Below are positions 45,094 through 56,466 of a stretch of DNA of 64,000 nt, piece by piece. The stretch is from Nilaparvata lugens. Taxonomy: Eukaryota; Arthropoda; Insecta; Hemiptera; Delphacidae. Made by a program: the position numbers and the translations under genes. The notes under the pieces are model-generated. The model searched no databases. It was given only the letters and a program-made list of their open reading frames with translations, and was not told the origin of the DNA. Location of the stretch: NCBI RefSeq assembly GCF_014356525.2, contig NC_052512.1, forward strand, positions 792,797 to 856,796, read 5' to 3'. Numbering within the stretch: position 1 is the first letter of the stretch; the number at the start of each line of letters is the position of its first letter.

Positions 45094-45393
45094 ATACATT
45101 GGCGCAGGCATTGACATCAGCGCAGGAATTGGCGTAGACATTGGCGTAGTTATTGGTGTAGATATTGGCATTGACATTGGCGTAAGCATCAGCATAGATA
45201 TTGGTGTAGTTATTTGTGTAGATATTGGTGAAGTTATTGGCGTTGACATTGGCATAAGCATCAGCATAGATATTGGCATAGTTATTTGTGTAGATATTGG
45301 TGTTGCCATTGGCATTGACATTGGCGCAGGCATTGGCGTAGACATCGGTGTAGTTATTGGCGTTGACATTGGCATCGACATTGGCGCTGATAG
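45094..45393. repeat. CATTGGCGTAGA-type minisatellite, right part
   Basis: About 300 bp of 6/12/18-bp iterations (GACATTGGCGTAG, ATTGGTGTAGTTATT and similar). The Asn/Ala-Asn or Met-Pro open frames here are artefacts of the repeat. Confidence 0.9.
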
Positions 45394-47883
45394 TCAATTA
45401 ATGAGTCACAATAGTTCGAAAATCACCCAAATGTTCTTAACACTCTTCATAGCGTTCACTTATTGTTGCTGATTTCGAGATTCACGTGATAATTATTTCG
45501 ATGTTAATGTCCACGCTGTACCTGTTATCTTAAAATGCTTATAAACTGAAAAGAAAATTTTATTAGGCTACCAATACAATCTAATACACATGAAAATTAT
45601 TTCTAAGTATATAATCAATATAAAAATGAAATTTGTTAACGTCTTATTATACAGTCAGCATACATATATTGTGAAATTTGGAGACACCAATTACAAAATT
45701 TTAATAAAAAAAATAATTTCATTTCCATTTATTCACTGTTCAAATAACAAAATTTAATCCATTCTTCAAAATTTAGAACATGAACAAATACATGTTACAT
45801 AAATTTCATTACATCCTGTATCATTATCAAAATTGTAAAAAACATCAGATCATCACAACAAAATAATTTCAATACATATTTCAATAATATTTCAGACAAT
45901 TGGTCTTCTATTCACAATCATTCCATAAACAATATATCTGCATTTCATTATCATTTAGTATAACATTTCATTTATAGCATTTATAGCAAATTCATTTCAC
46001 ATTTATGATTTATTATTCAGGGATTCAAAATTATTTATGTGGACACATCTATAAATTTTCATTTTAATTTTTTGTTCAAATATTGTATAAAAAGCAATTA
46101 TTTGATATTATTAATCATCGTTTGTTGGATACTATAGTTTATTTCGACTTTTCAATGTTCTAAACACAAACTACATTTCATGACAAAACTTTACTATCAA
46201 TCATTAAACAAGAAATCATTCAAAACATCAATAATATTTTGCTTCGAAGGCAATCAATATTCATAAGTAATCATCTGCATCTATGGCAATCAACATAAGT
46301 AATCAACACAAAAAATATTATCTCATTACTGGCTCTCTAAGTCATAACCTCTGTTATTCCTTCTTTAGGCAATAATTGGTTTCCATCTCAAAAAACAATC
46401 ACATACCAGCAAAATTCTAATCAACAAACCCCACTAAAAATTCTACATACACTCCAGCATCCATTTCAAACGATAATCAATCATATCAACATTTATAGAA
46501 CAAACAGTTTTTAAAATTTAGAAAAAGACATCAATTACAAAAACTTTAGAGAAATTTTAACCTTTAACTCCTTTCAATTAATAATATGACCAGACGTTTT
46601 TATTTAATGAAAACATTATTCAAGTTAACTTTAATTTATATTGAACATCTCATATATATGGCGACACAATTCATTAATACTTTAAAATTTTGAAGTTTTA
46701 TTATTATAACAAAAGAATTTATACATAAGATTAAATTTCAGCATGTACTAAATTGAACCATTTATTTTTTAAATAATTTCAGAATTTGAAGACTGTATAA
46801 TAAGTACAAACATTTCAAGATTACAATACAAAGACGATCAAGATGGATAATGGGTAAATAAGTTCCCTAAAAAATACAAATAAGAGAAAAGAAAAATTGA
46901 GTGAATAAATTCCTAAATAATACAAGGAAGAGAAAGATTAATTAGAGCCTATCCTACATGTCAGTTATAAACTTTCATAAGGAAGTATATTCAATAAAAT
47001 ATACTACTATGGAATTCTGTAGATTCCAAGTATGACTCTAATATGTTATAACTGTGAGCTATCACTCCCACAAAAACAACTGGTGAAGGAAAAATATTTT
47101 GACTATTGTGACTAGGTGGAGAGTTCCTAGATGTCTGTAAGGCAATGTGATAGCAGACTCTAGTATCGGACCACAAAAACAAAAGTATGCAAAAGTTCTT
47201 ACAAACATTTGATGTTGCAGTCTTAAAGTTTTTATATCGCAAACAAGTAGGTCAGATAATCGAGTCCAGCCATATGTGGTTCACGCCCACACCTCTAAAA
47301 GAATCACACCTACTTGTCTACCAAAAATCCAAAGTATTGGACAGCAAAAAAAAAAAAAATAAAATGCAAAATGGGTTAAAAGCCCAGAAGAAAACTATAA
47401 CCTAATTACATATGGCTTATGGCACGATATGCAATGAAAGATGAGAAAATGGGACATAAATTTTGCTCTGAAAAACCTAGTTACCTAATATAATACCTGA
47501 CAAAAAATAGACATAATTAAAATATGTAATACATGATGAAAAAATATACCGCAAGCAAACAATTTTTTACACTACAATGGATAGATTTTAGAAAAGTTAA
47601 GTTGTATCAACAATTTAAAGATTAGGAAAATAAGCTACTATTTTAACTTCCAAAATTATTTCAGAAAAATACAAATTTAAATGACTATGGAAAAGATTGG
47701 TTAAGATATGCATCATAGAAGAAATTACCGAACATTACACAAAGACAGGAAAGAATCGAAATTTGAAAAGATTAAGGGCTAAGAAAAATAGGCTACAGGA
47801 AAGAAAAAAGACACAATTATGGACTTTTACCATACACTGCCTAGCGATTATGCTATTCTGAATCCCGGCATAACACAGGATTC
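45394..47883. other. AT-rich internal region of the LTR retrotransposon, no pol seen
   Basis: About 2.5 kb between gag and the minisatellite. No reverse transcriptase, RNase H or integrase motifs were found on either strand. The short frames (e.g. 46991-47242 minus) have no recognisable family. The element is non-autonomous or completely decayed here. Confidence 0.45.
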
Positions 47884-48647
47884 CTAATCATAACATAGTG
47901 CTGGGGAATACCCTTTCATCATGTGATTCACAGTCATCATCTTGTAAGTAAGCAACTTGAAACAACCTTTGAATACTAACACATCAATGGTGACTTTGTG
48001 CTTTGTTTTCTTCAAGAAAATGATTTTATTCATGGGTTCTTTTGTTTCAACAAAGCCATTTTGCTTACAAAAGTCAGTCATGTTCACTGGATAATGCTTT
48101 GCATACACTTTTTCAATTTTCAGTTGAAAGTTGAATTCATCAACTTGATACAAAGCAAGATTCATTTTGTTTACATTGTTCCTAACCTCTACAGAAACCT
48201 GTCCCATGTAAACATTCACTTTATTTACTGTTTTCCTAACTTTCAATTTGGCAATACCACTTTCTTTACTGTTGACTTTCAATAAAGACAACTCCCTACC
48301 TACTACATTACTCAATTCTACTATCTCACTAGGATTTACTTTTTCAATAAAATTAACTAGGCCTACATTATCTGAAACTTGAAATAATATTGATCTTGTA
48401 TCTCAACACTACTATCATCCTGCTTCAATTTGCCTTCATCTTCATGACTATCAATCAATGTCTCATGTGCATCTTTCAATAGAAGGTTTATACTAACTGC
48501 TCTAGTCTAATGCTAGCAAATTCTTGCTTCGTATCATCAACCTAGCATTTTGATCTTGTTTCAAATTATCAATCTTAGCATTTTGCTCATCAAACCTTGT
48601 GTTAAGAACGCTACTATAAGATTCAGATCATTTTTAATGTTTGCCAT
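47884..48647 (-). pseudogene. Gag-like gene of the minus-strand LTR retrotransposon
   Basis: It starts at ATG 48647 (MANIKNDLNLI) about 210 bp inside the 5' LTR. After a frameshift it reads as a Gln/Asn/Asp-rich coiled coil (RFDEQNAKIDNLKQDQNARL). After more frame changes it ends in the 143-residue frame 47884-48315, rich in Lys/Val/Asn (VNKVNVYMGQVSVEVRNNVN). N-terminal coiled coils of this sort open many insect retrotransposon Gag proteins. There is no CCHC knuckle or major homology region, so the assignment rests mostly on position relative to the LTR. Several lesions; not functional. Confidence 0.5.
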
Positions 48648-48857
48648 TTTGTAATATGCACTGATATCTATTCATTAAAACTTGACCACTCCAGAACTGA
48701 CCTCCCATTCAGCAGTATACCATTCATAACCTATCAAGATATCTATCCTTCCAATAATTTTTTATAACCTGGGATATATTTTGTAGTTTGAGTCCCACAC
48801 CAGGGCGTACCATATTGGGACAATTTGGAGATTCAGTCCCACACCAGGGGTAACATT

Positions 48858-49752
48858 TGCCGTGCTACCAATTTCTCCTAATAGGTTGGATAGCATTTCA
48901 CACCTATTAACCTACAGGAAGTTATCGGCTCCAAAGTGGTAGATTCTTGATAAACTATGAATGGATCTATCGCCTATGAATGAGAAATCCAGTTTTCAGA
49001 GCAAACCAACTTATAATCTTCAGAAGAATTTTGGCAATATACAACACAAATCCACAATACAATACCTTACACACTTAAACATCCTAGCATCATTACAAGC
49101 TAAGATAATTATCCAGTTATATAGTTGGAAACAATGGCTATAGGTTTGTATACACACAAAACAATTTTATACAAAATTAGAACACCATAAAACTGTTCAA
49201 AACTCAATTTAAAAAATTAAAATTTCAATTAAACAGAAAAATTTTCAGAAAGCACAAAACACTTTCCATAGCCAGCCACCATTTTTTTAGAGAAGAACAA
49301 GCACAAAGTACAGAGCAAAGACCACACCTCAAAATCAGTGTCAACGTCATTGATATTAAATTCCAAAAAATTATAAATTACAAGTTTAGAATTTACATTT
49401 TATATTTGTTCTCAATAAAACTTTATTTCGAAACTGTTATTTTAAATTATATATCCTGTATATTTAAGTAATCTATTAATTCTGTTTCTCTGTTTCGGTG
49501 ATACCATGGAATGCAACACAATTATTTATGATAAATTCTCAGTTATATTTAAGTAAATTCTAAATATTTAAGTACGATATATATCCTGTATATTTAAGTA
49601 ATCTATTAATTCTGTTTCTCTGTTTCGGTGATACCATGGAATGCAACACAATTATTTACGATAAATTCTCAGTTGAAAAGAGTTGTCCGCATATCGATTA
49701 CTCTGATATTTACTATCAAGTTTTATAGATCTCGAATTGATATAGATCTCGA
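48858..49752 (-). mobile_element. 5' LTR of the minus-strand LTR retrotransposon, truncated
   Basis: A direct copy of 29095-29894, beginning (plus strand) TGCCGTGCTACCAATTTCTC. A ~125-bp segment is tandemly duplicated inside (about 49455-49575 and 49577-49700). The outer ~50 bp, including TGTAATATTACA, are replaced by a (CA)/(GT) microsatellite. Just inside, AGTCCCACACCAGGG occurs twice (about 48790-48805 and 48834-48849); on the minus strand this begins TGG, so it may be a duplicated primer-binding site. Confidence 0.68.
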
Positions 49753-49791
49753 CACACACACACACACAAAAAGTGGTTTTTGGGTATTGGT

Positions 49792-49849
<58 letters not shown>

Positions 49850-49864
49850 TGTGTGTGTGTGTGT

Positions 49865-49941
<77 letters not shown>

Positions 49942-49954
49942 TGTGTGTGTTGTG

Positions 49955-49985
<31 letters not shown>

Positions 49986-49997
49986 TGTGGTGTGTGT

Positions 49998-50056
<59 letters not shown>

Positions 50057-50140
50057 TGTGTGTGTGTGTGTGGTGTGTGTGTGTGGTGTGTGTGGTGTGT
50101 GTGTGTGTGGTGTGTGGTGTGTGTGTGTGTGTGTATGAGT
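49753..50140. repeat. (CA)n/(GT)n compound microsatellite
   Basis: A short (CA)n, then about 340 bp of GTGT with TGG interruptions. It generates spurious Cys/Val and His/Thr frames on both strands. Confidence 0.97.
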
Positions 50141-50465
50141 GTATGTGCGTCTGTGTACATGATATCTCATCTCCCAATCAACTGAATGACTTGAAATTTG
50201 GAACTTAAGGTCCTTACACTATAAGGATCCGACACAAACAATTTAAATCAAATGCAATTCAACATGGCGGCTAAAATGGCGAAAATGTTGTCAAAAAGAG
50301 GGTTCTTAGCAATTTTCTCAAAAACGGCTCCAATGATTTTGATCAAGTTCATATGTAAAAAAGTCATTGAGAAACTCTACCGACTGCCACAAGTCCCATA
50401 TCTGTAAAAATTTCTGTAGCACCGCCTCATCTATGCAAAGTTTTATTTTAGATTCCCATTATCCA
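50141..50465. other. Dispersed-repeat-like block, non-coding
   Basis: Contains ATATCTCATCTCCCAATCAA and TGACTTGAAATTTGGAAC, resembling the conserved end of a dispersed insect element that often follows GT repeats. The family is not assigned. Confidence 0.4.
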
Positions 50466-52400
50466 CTAGGGACAAACAGGTGACCACTAGGGACCAATGG
50501 GTGACCACTAGGGACAAACGGTGAACACTAGGATCAACAGGTGACCACTAGGGACCAATGGAGACTACTAGGGACAAACGGGTGACCACTAGGGACAAAG
50601 AGGTGACCACTAGGGACCAAAAGGTGACAACTAGGGACCAATTGGTGACCACTAGGGTCAAACGGGAGACCACTAGGGGCAAATGGGTGACCACTAGGGA
50701 CCAACGGGTGACCACTAGGGACCAACGGGTGAACACTAGGGACCAATGGGTGACCACTAGCATAGAGAAACAATAGCGTGAGTAGATATTCCATGGTATA
50801 GGGAATTTATGTCGCAACTTTTACTGCTATCTCAAGCCGATTACTGTCGATTATTGTAAATTTTTACTGTTTTGTTGGGGTGATAGTGTATGAACGGCAC
50901 AATTTGAGAGACTACCAGCGTCACATAGCTGCATAGGAAAGAACTATGTGAACTATCGGCTTGGGATAACAGTAAAAGTTGCGACATAAACGCTCTATAC
51001 CATGGGATATCTACTTATGCTATCGTTTCTCTATGCTACTAGGGACAAACGTGTGACCACTAGGGACCAATGGGTGACCACTAGGGACCAACGGGTGACC
51101 ACTAGGGACCAACAGGTGAACACTAGGGACCAATGGGTGACCACTGGGTGACCACTGGGTACCACGGGTGACCACTAGGGACCAATTGGTGTTCATTGGG
51201 GACCAATGAGTGACCACGGGGGACCAATGGGTGATCACTGGGGACCAACTGGTGACCAAAATGGACCAATGGGTGACTAATGGGTGACCACCAGTGACCA
51301 ATGGGTGACCACTAGGGACCAACAGTGACCACTAGGGACCAACGGGTGACCACTAGGGACCAACGGGTGAACACTAGGGACCAATGGGTGACCACTGGGT
51401 GACCACTGGGGACCAATGGGTGACCACTGGGGACTAACGGGTGACCACTATGGACCAACGGGTGACTAATGGGTGACCACCAGTGACCAATGGGTGACCA
51501 CTAGGGACCAATGGGTGACCACTAGGGACCAATTGGTGACCACTAGGAACAAACAGGTGACCACTAGGGACCAACGGGTGACCACTAGGGACCAACGGGT
51601 GAACACTAGGGACCAATGGGTGACCACTGGGTGACCACTGGGGACCAACAGGTGACCACTAGGGACCAACGGGTGACCACTGGGTGACCACTGGGGACCA
51701 ATGGGAGACCACTAGGGACCAATTGGTGACCACTAGGGACAAACAGGTGACCACTAGGGACAAACGGGTGAACACTAGGGACCAACGGGTGAACACTAGG
51801 GACCAATGGGTGACCACTGGGGACCAATGGGTGACCAATGGGTGACCACTAGGAACCAATGGGTGACCACTAGGGACCAATTGGTAACCACTAGGGACAA
51901 ACAGGTGACCACTAGGGACCAACGGGTGACCACTAGGGACCAACGGGTGAACACTAGGGACCAATGGGTGACCACTGGGGACCAATGGGTGACCACTAGG
52001 GACCAACGGGTGACCACTGGGTGACCACTGGGGACCAATGGGTGACCACTGGGGACCAACGGGTGACCACTGCCATCACCAGTATGGACCAACAGGTGAC
52101 TAATGGGTGACCACCAGTGACCAATGGGTGACCACAAGGACCAATGGGTGACCACTAGGGACCAACGGGTGACCACTAGGGACTAACGGGTGAACACTAG
52201 GGACCAATGGGTGACCACTGAGTGACCACTGGGGACCAACTGGTGACCACTAGGGACCAATGGGTGACCACTGGGTGACCACTGGGGTCCAATGGGTGAC
52301 CACTGGGGACCAACAGGTGACCACTATGGACCAACGTGTGACTAATGGGTGACCACCAGTGACCAATGGGTGACCACTAGGGACCAATGGGTGACCACTG
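50466..52400. repeat. 21-bp minisatellite, ~80 copies, interrupted by a MITE
   Basis: The unit is GTGACCACTAGGGACCAACG plus G, with variants (CTGGGGACC, AACACTAGG). The period is a multiple of three, so all frames stay open and one minus-strand frame repeats the heptapeptide PLVPSGH. No start, context or family supports translation. The array is split at 50760-51036. Confidence 0.93.
50760..51036. mobile_element. MITE with ~80-bp inverted repeats and TA flanks
   Basis: GCATAGAGAAACAATAGCGT..CCATGGTATAG at the left and its reverse complement at the right extend about 80 bp inward (AACTTTTACTGCTATCTCAAGC). TA occurs on both sides (50758-50759 and 51037-51038), fitting a Tc1/mariner-type (Stowaway-like) MITE that landed in the 21-bp array. 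Confidence 0.78.
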
Positions 52401-52951
52401 TGTGACACCTATAGTGAGGTTCATGTTATAATAGCAGTCTTCCATTAGCAATAGAATTGCTATCCTTGTCCATCATTCAACAAAGCAGATAGCGCTATTT
52501 CTTTCACGCTTTGCTCTGTTGCCAGATCGTCTTTCAACAATGTAAAATTTATAATTTATTAACAAAATATTTCATCTTAATTATGAAAATTCATTATGAA
52601 ATAATGGAAAAAAGTATATATATATATATCGTCACAAAGTGAATTTTTGTGACGGATGGAGAGCCGTCGTCCAGTGTATAATTTAGCGAATTTATTCTGT
52701 TTTAGAATAGGAATAGGATCGACTGCCGGATATATTTTGTTAGATTTGTAGTGTATGCACATTATCACCATCGTCGCCAATCCCTATGAATTAGCAGCAT
52801 TCGTATCATCAAAACGATAAGCGGCTACTGAGTCGGGTTGGTATCGCTCTTCATGAAATTTCTGGAATAGAAATATTCTTTACCGGCCTGAATTAGTGTA
52901 GCAATTAGTATCATTGTCATCATTAGCTGCACCCTTAACATCAGTAGCAGC
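52401..52951. other. Non-coding flank of the Gypsy element
   Basis: No gene recognised. A (TA)n run lies at 52616-52630. The segment 52410-52530 looks like a dispersed repeat (TAGTGAGGTTCATGTTATAA), family unknown. Confidence 0.35.
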
Positions 52952-53252
52952 TGAGTCAAACCCTGTCACATGACCAGTGACGTGATCGTCTTCTCAGACT
53001 CTCATTGGTCAGGAAGCTCTTTTCCCCTGGCCTCCTAATTTTCAGCGACCTGGTGCAGCTTCAAGAAGACCTGGGAGAGAGGCAGTTGTTCGGTGAACGG
53101 GTTGGTGTACGGCTGCGTTCCGAGCGGCGCTCCTGATAGTGGTGTACTAGAGGGTTAATATTCTATTCTGTATTTTAGTGAATGGAATATTGTATGTCGA
53201 ATTGCCGACTGTATGTCGAATTGCCGACAGTCACAGATTGGCCCTTAATAAC
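52952..53252 (+). mobile_element. Gypsy copy A: 5' LTR with internal deletion
   Basis: It starts TGAGTCAAACCCTGTCACAT, the same start as 56467. It matches 56467-56726, then jumps to the equivalent of about 57994, so about 1.27 kb are deleted relative to LTR B. It is followed by TGGCGCGCAGTCATC (53253), a plausible primer-binding site. Confidence 0.72.
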
Positions 53253-54515
53253 TGGCGCGCAGTCATCAGATTAGCATGGGAATCCTGTTTAGCAGTTTCA
53301 GAATTGCTGAAAATCCTTTCGCAGCTGCAGGCTCGCGATTCAGAAATCCTACACCTAAAACCTTATCCTCTAAATTTTAATTACCACATAATTGAAATTG
53401 ATATACTGTATTTAGCTAGCAGGTCCAGCCTGCTGAGAGCTAGAGCGCAATTCTCAGATTGCGGATTATTGAGCAGACGTTTATTTGCTGTAGAGAATAA
53501 TAATCTTATTATTGATTCTCTGTTCCCTATACCCTATACCGTATACCTCATACCCTGCACCCTATTCTCTATACCCTATACCGTATACCTCATACCCTGC
53601 ACCCTATTCTCTATAGCTTACACCCTATACCGTGCCCTATTTAATTATACCTTGAATACTACTAATAACTCCATAGTTCCGTCATACCTTTACCCCATAG
53701 CTCTCACCTTAAACCTCATAGAAAAACTACATCCCGGGCTTGCAGGTACAGCTTGCTCGCCGTCAATTCGCAGTTGGTTCAGATTGCGTACTACCTTTAT
53801 AAATAGAATTATTGGTAGGGATCTGATAGTCAGATCCGTCTCCTTGTATAGGGTTATCTTAATCTCCCTTAACACCCACCCTGTATTTCAAAGGCCGAGG
53901 CCGAATCGGCCAGCAACGGCACGGGCAAACACTCTTCCCCTGAAAGTAAAAATCTCGCGAAAGAAGCAGAGGGTAAAGAATCAGGATAGAGGGAGAAGTG
54001 TAGGTCCGGTAACTCCACCTGTCAGTACGGCTACTGACCCCGACCCATATCCGACTGTAGCTAGTCCGCGTCGTAGCAATACTTCGCAATTATTAGGAAA
54101 CCTAGAGGGTGGAATAGGACATGCTAATAAAACTGACGTCTCCGAACGTGGGGCTAAGACGTCTGGCGCCCAAGAAAATCGCGAAGAGGGTTTAGGTGAA
54201 TCCCAATCTGCGATGAGTGTACACGAAGAGACTACTCATCAGGATGATGAAGTCGTACAGGCGGTCCGCCGGGAGGACCTCGCGGAACGCGAAGCCGACC
54301 CCAGAGTGTCATGGGTGTATCGGCTGAATAAGGAGGAAGCGGTCGGCTACCTAGAGAGTCTCGGCCTGTCGGCAGCGGGGACTGTGAAGGAGCTGAGGAG
54401 GAGGATGGTCGAGCACCTTCGATCCCGGACCGCTGCTGCCTCTCAACCAGTACAGAGCCGGCACTGTCCCGCTCTTCAGGCACGTATAGTCAGGGAGAAG
54501 TCTGCGACAAGGTAA
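53253..54515 (+). pseudogene. Gypsy copy A leader and N-terminal Gag with SAP-like motif
   Basis: A single frame is open from within the LTR to 54515. The first ~250 codons (to about 53930) include (CCCTATA)n-like iterations and may be untranslated leader. From about 53930 the product is Lys/Arg-rich, then acidic. It ends with a SAP-like segment VSWVYRLNKEEAVGYLESLG..ELRRRMVEHLRSR (about 54308-54425), a DNA-binding-like module seen at the start of several insect Ty3/Gypsy Gags. An in-frame ATG at 54214 is one possible start. The frame terminates at 54515, and Gag continues in another frame, so a frameshift lies between about 54440 and 54515. Confidence 0.62.
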
Positions 54516-55200
54516 GAAGTTGGAATTTACATTTTGATGGTGTATCGGATGCTCCCAGTTTCATCGAGAGGCTCGCGGAACTCCAGGGCGCATATGGGAT
54601 CTCTGGGGAGCAATCTCTTATAGCCTTGCCGGAGCTGATGGAGGGAGGGGCCCTACTTTGGATGCGGAATCGTTGCTCCCAGTGGAGGACGTGGGCTGAT
54701 TTTGTAGAGGCATTTAAACTCCGTTATTATCCTCATTCTTATAGTAACGACCTTGAGAGTCAGATCATTGCAAGGAAGCAGAGGGAGGGCGAACCGGCTG
54801 ATGAGTATGCCGAAGCCTTGCTTACCTTAATGAGACGGTTAGGTATTATGAGGGGGATAGGATGCTTCAAAGATTGTATTAAATTTATTACCACGGTATA
54901 AATTATATGTCCGTAGTGTAGGGGTTAAAAATGTAGATGAGTTGTTAGATGTAACCAGAGAGTATGAGGCGATTCGTGCTGAAGAGAGAAACGGAGGTTA
55001 TCTCTGAAAAGCACGAAAAGTGAAGAACAAAAACGGAGTGATTTTCAGTCTAAAGCCGCACCGAAAACGCGAGAAAATAGGGTAGGAGAAATCTAAGAGC
55101 TAAGTGTTGGAATTGTAATAAAGTAGGGCATTGGAAGTCGAATTGTCCCGAAATTTCTAGTTGTCAAAAGTGTAGAGAAATTTTTGATTATTGTAAATGT
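54516..55200 (+). pseudogene. Gypsy copy A Gag capsid region and CCHC zinc knuckle
   Basis: The frame encodes WNLHFDGVSDAPSFIERLAE (about 54524-54585), ALLWMRNRCSQWRTWADFVE, FKLRYYP, and QREGEPADEYAEALLTLMRR, the classic Retrotrans_gag capsid pattern. It ends at a stop at 54901. The rest reads LPRYKLYVRSVGVKNVDELL in another frame. A zinc knuckle CWNCNKVGHWKSNC (CX2CX4HX4C) is at 55105-55146, followed by a Cys-rich CQKCREIFDYCKC. Gag packages the RNA in virus-like particles. At least three frame lesions are present. Confidence 0.8.
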
Positions 55201-55942
55201 GTCTCACAAACCAATAAGTATCAGGAATCGCTGTAGTGAAGTTATCACGTGTTTTAGATACGAGATCAATGTTGGGGATGAGCGCATTTTTATTGTTGTA
55301 GAAATTGCAGGGAAAAAATTTATTGCACTGTTAGATATGGGAGTAGAGGTATCCTGTATTAGCGGAAAAGCTCTTAAAGTGTTAGAGCAGTAGGGTGTGT
55401 TAGAAAAGAAAATTGTAGTCACCATGAAATATTATCCAATGGGAAGTATAATAATTTTTCCACAAAAATTATAACTAATATAAAGTAGAAAATATTTTAG
55501 TTTCATTTCAACCGGTAGTTGTAGAGGGGCTTTCCATGATGTGTCATTGGGTATGTCATTTATGAAGCATCATAATATGAATATTCAAATGCGTAATAGA
55601 ATTGTAGAGTGGGAACCTAGTATAGTAGATAATGGAGTAACAGGTAGCTTAAAGCGTGAAGGGATGTCTAAGTCTTGTATCTCAAAAGTTGCTACAGTAG
55701 CTAGCGAGAGACGGGAGAGTGAGAGTGATGGAGGTGGAATTTATGTCCATGTGGGAGTAGGTGGAATGGATCTCAATGCTTTAATTGATACGACGACAGA
55801 TAAAACATTTATCTCTTCTGAAGTAGCTAACCGTCTTGGAGTAGAGGGGGAGCCCATATTACCGGTTATCGTTTGTGGGAAAAATTATAATTGGAAGGTA
55901 TCTATCACATCTAATATAACTCGCGAATGGTTTCAGGATTGA
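55201..55942 (+). pseudogene. Gypsy copy A: two protease-like modules
   Basis: The first module (about 55258-55393) has IFIVVEIAGKKFIALLDMGV followed by EVSCISGKAL. The aspartic-protease active site D-(S/T)-G is changed to DMG, and the frame stops at 55391. Its distal half follows as SLGMSFMKHHNMNIQ (about 55541-55590). The second module (about 55735-55942) has GIYVHVGVGGMDLNALIDTT..KTFISSEVANRLGV, again resembling the Asp-containing strand but with DTT in place of DTG. Retropepsin-like folds dimerise to cleave Gag-Pol; neither copy retains an intact D-S/T-G. Whether the second is a duplicated protease or another beta-barrel is open. Confidence 0.6.
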
Positions 55943-56466
55943 AAATCTCCGTGATATGAGAGCTGTAATAGAGTTACAGCCTCATGGTATTTGCATGAGG
56001 AGTAGGGATGATGAGGGTAAATTATCAGTTGTCTCCGGGATGGAGAAGGTAGATAAATCCCCTGTAAGAAAACTTGAATAGTTTTCACCTATCTCTGAAC
56101 AAGCTCCTGTAAGCGGGAAAAAGTGAAACTCCATAAAAGAGTTGAATCTATTAAACTTTATACCTGTCCTAGAAATATAGAGAAGCAGGGGAATGCTTCA
56201 AATATTAAGAATAGGCAGGACAAGGTTGTGGTACGGGATGTACTGTCACGATTTTCTCATAGAGAGGGGGGCGAGTTGAATAGAGCTAACTCAGGTTGTA
56301 GTGCAACTCATTCAATTGGAAATCGCCGTAGCGGTAGCGAATTTAGTGGGAAAGGAGAATTGAAAACCCGATCCGAGATAAGGAGATCAAGGGTGAATGG
56401 TTTTGATAACAATTCATTGTATTCCAGCTGTCAACAGTACAGGAGCCGATGGAGAAGAGCGAAAGC
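55943..56466 (+). pseudogene. Gypsy copy A: pol remnant and polypurine tract
   Basis: No reverse transcriptase or integrase core is present. A VVRDVLSRFSHREGG segment (about 56230-56275) resembles the DALSR motif at the end of the RNase H domain. Purine-rich GGAGAAGAGCGAAAGC (56451-56466) directly precedes the next LTR, as expected for the polypurine tract. About 3-4 kb of pol appear to be deleted. Confidence 0.55.

Noticed and set aside
44836..45472. Met-Pro, Asn-Ala and Ile-Gly repeat proteins
   Set aside because: Translations of the CATTGGCG minisatellite and foldback arm units.
49628..50208. Long Cys/Val and His/Thr frames
   Set aside because: Caused by the (GT)n tract.
50466..52400. 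CRISPR-like array
   Set aside because: The 21-bp units are contiguous with no unique spacers, and the genome is eukaryotic; it is a minisatellite.
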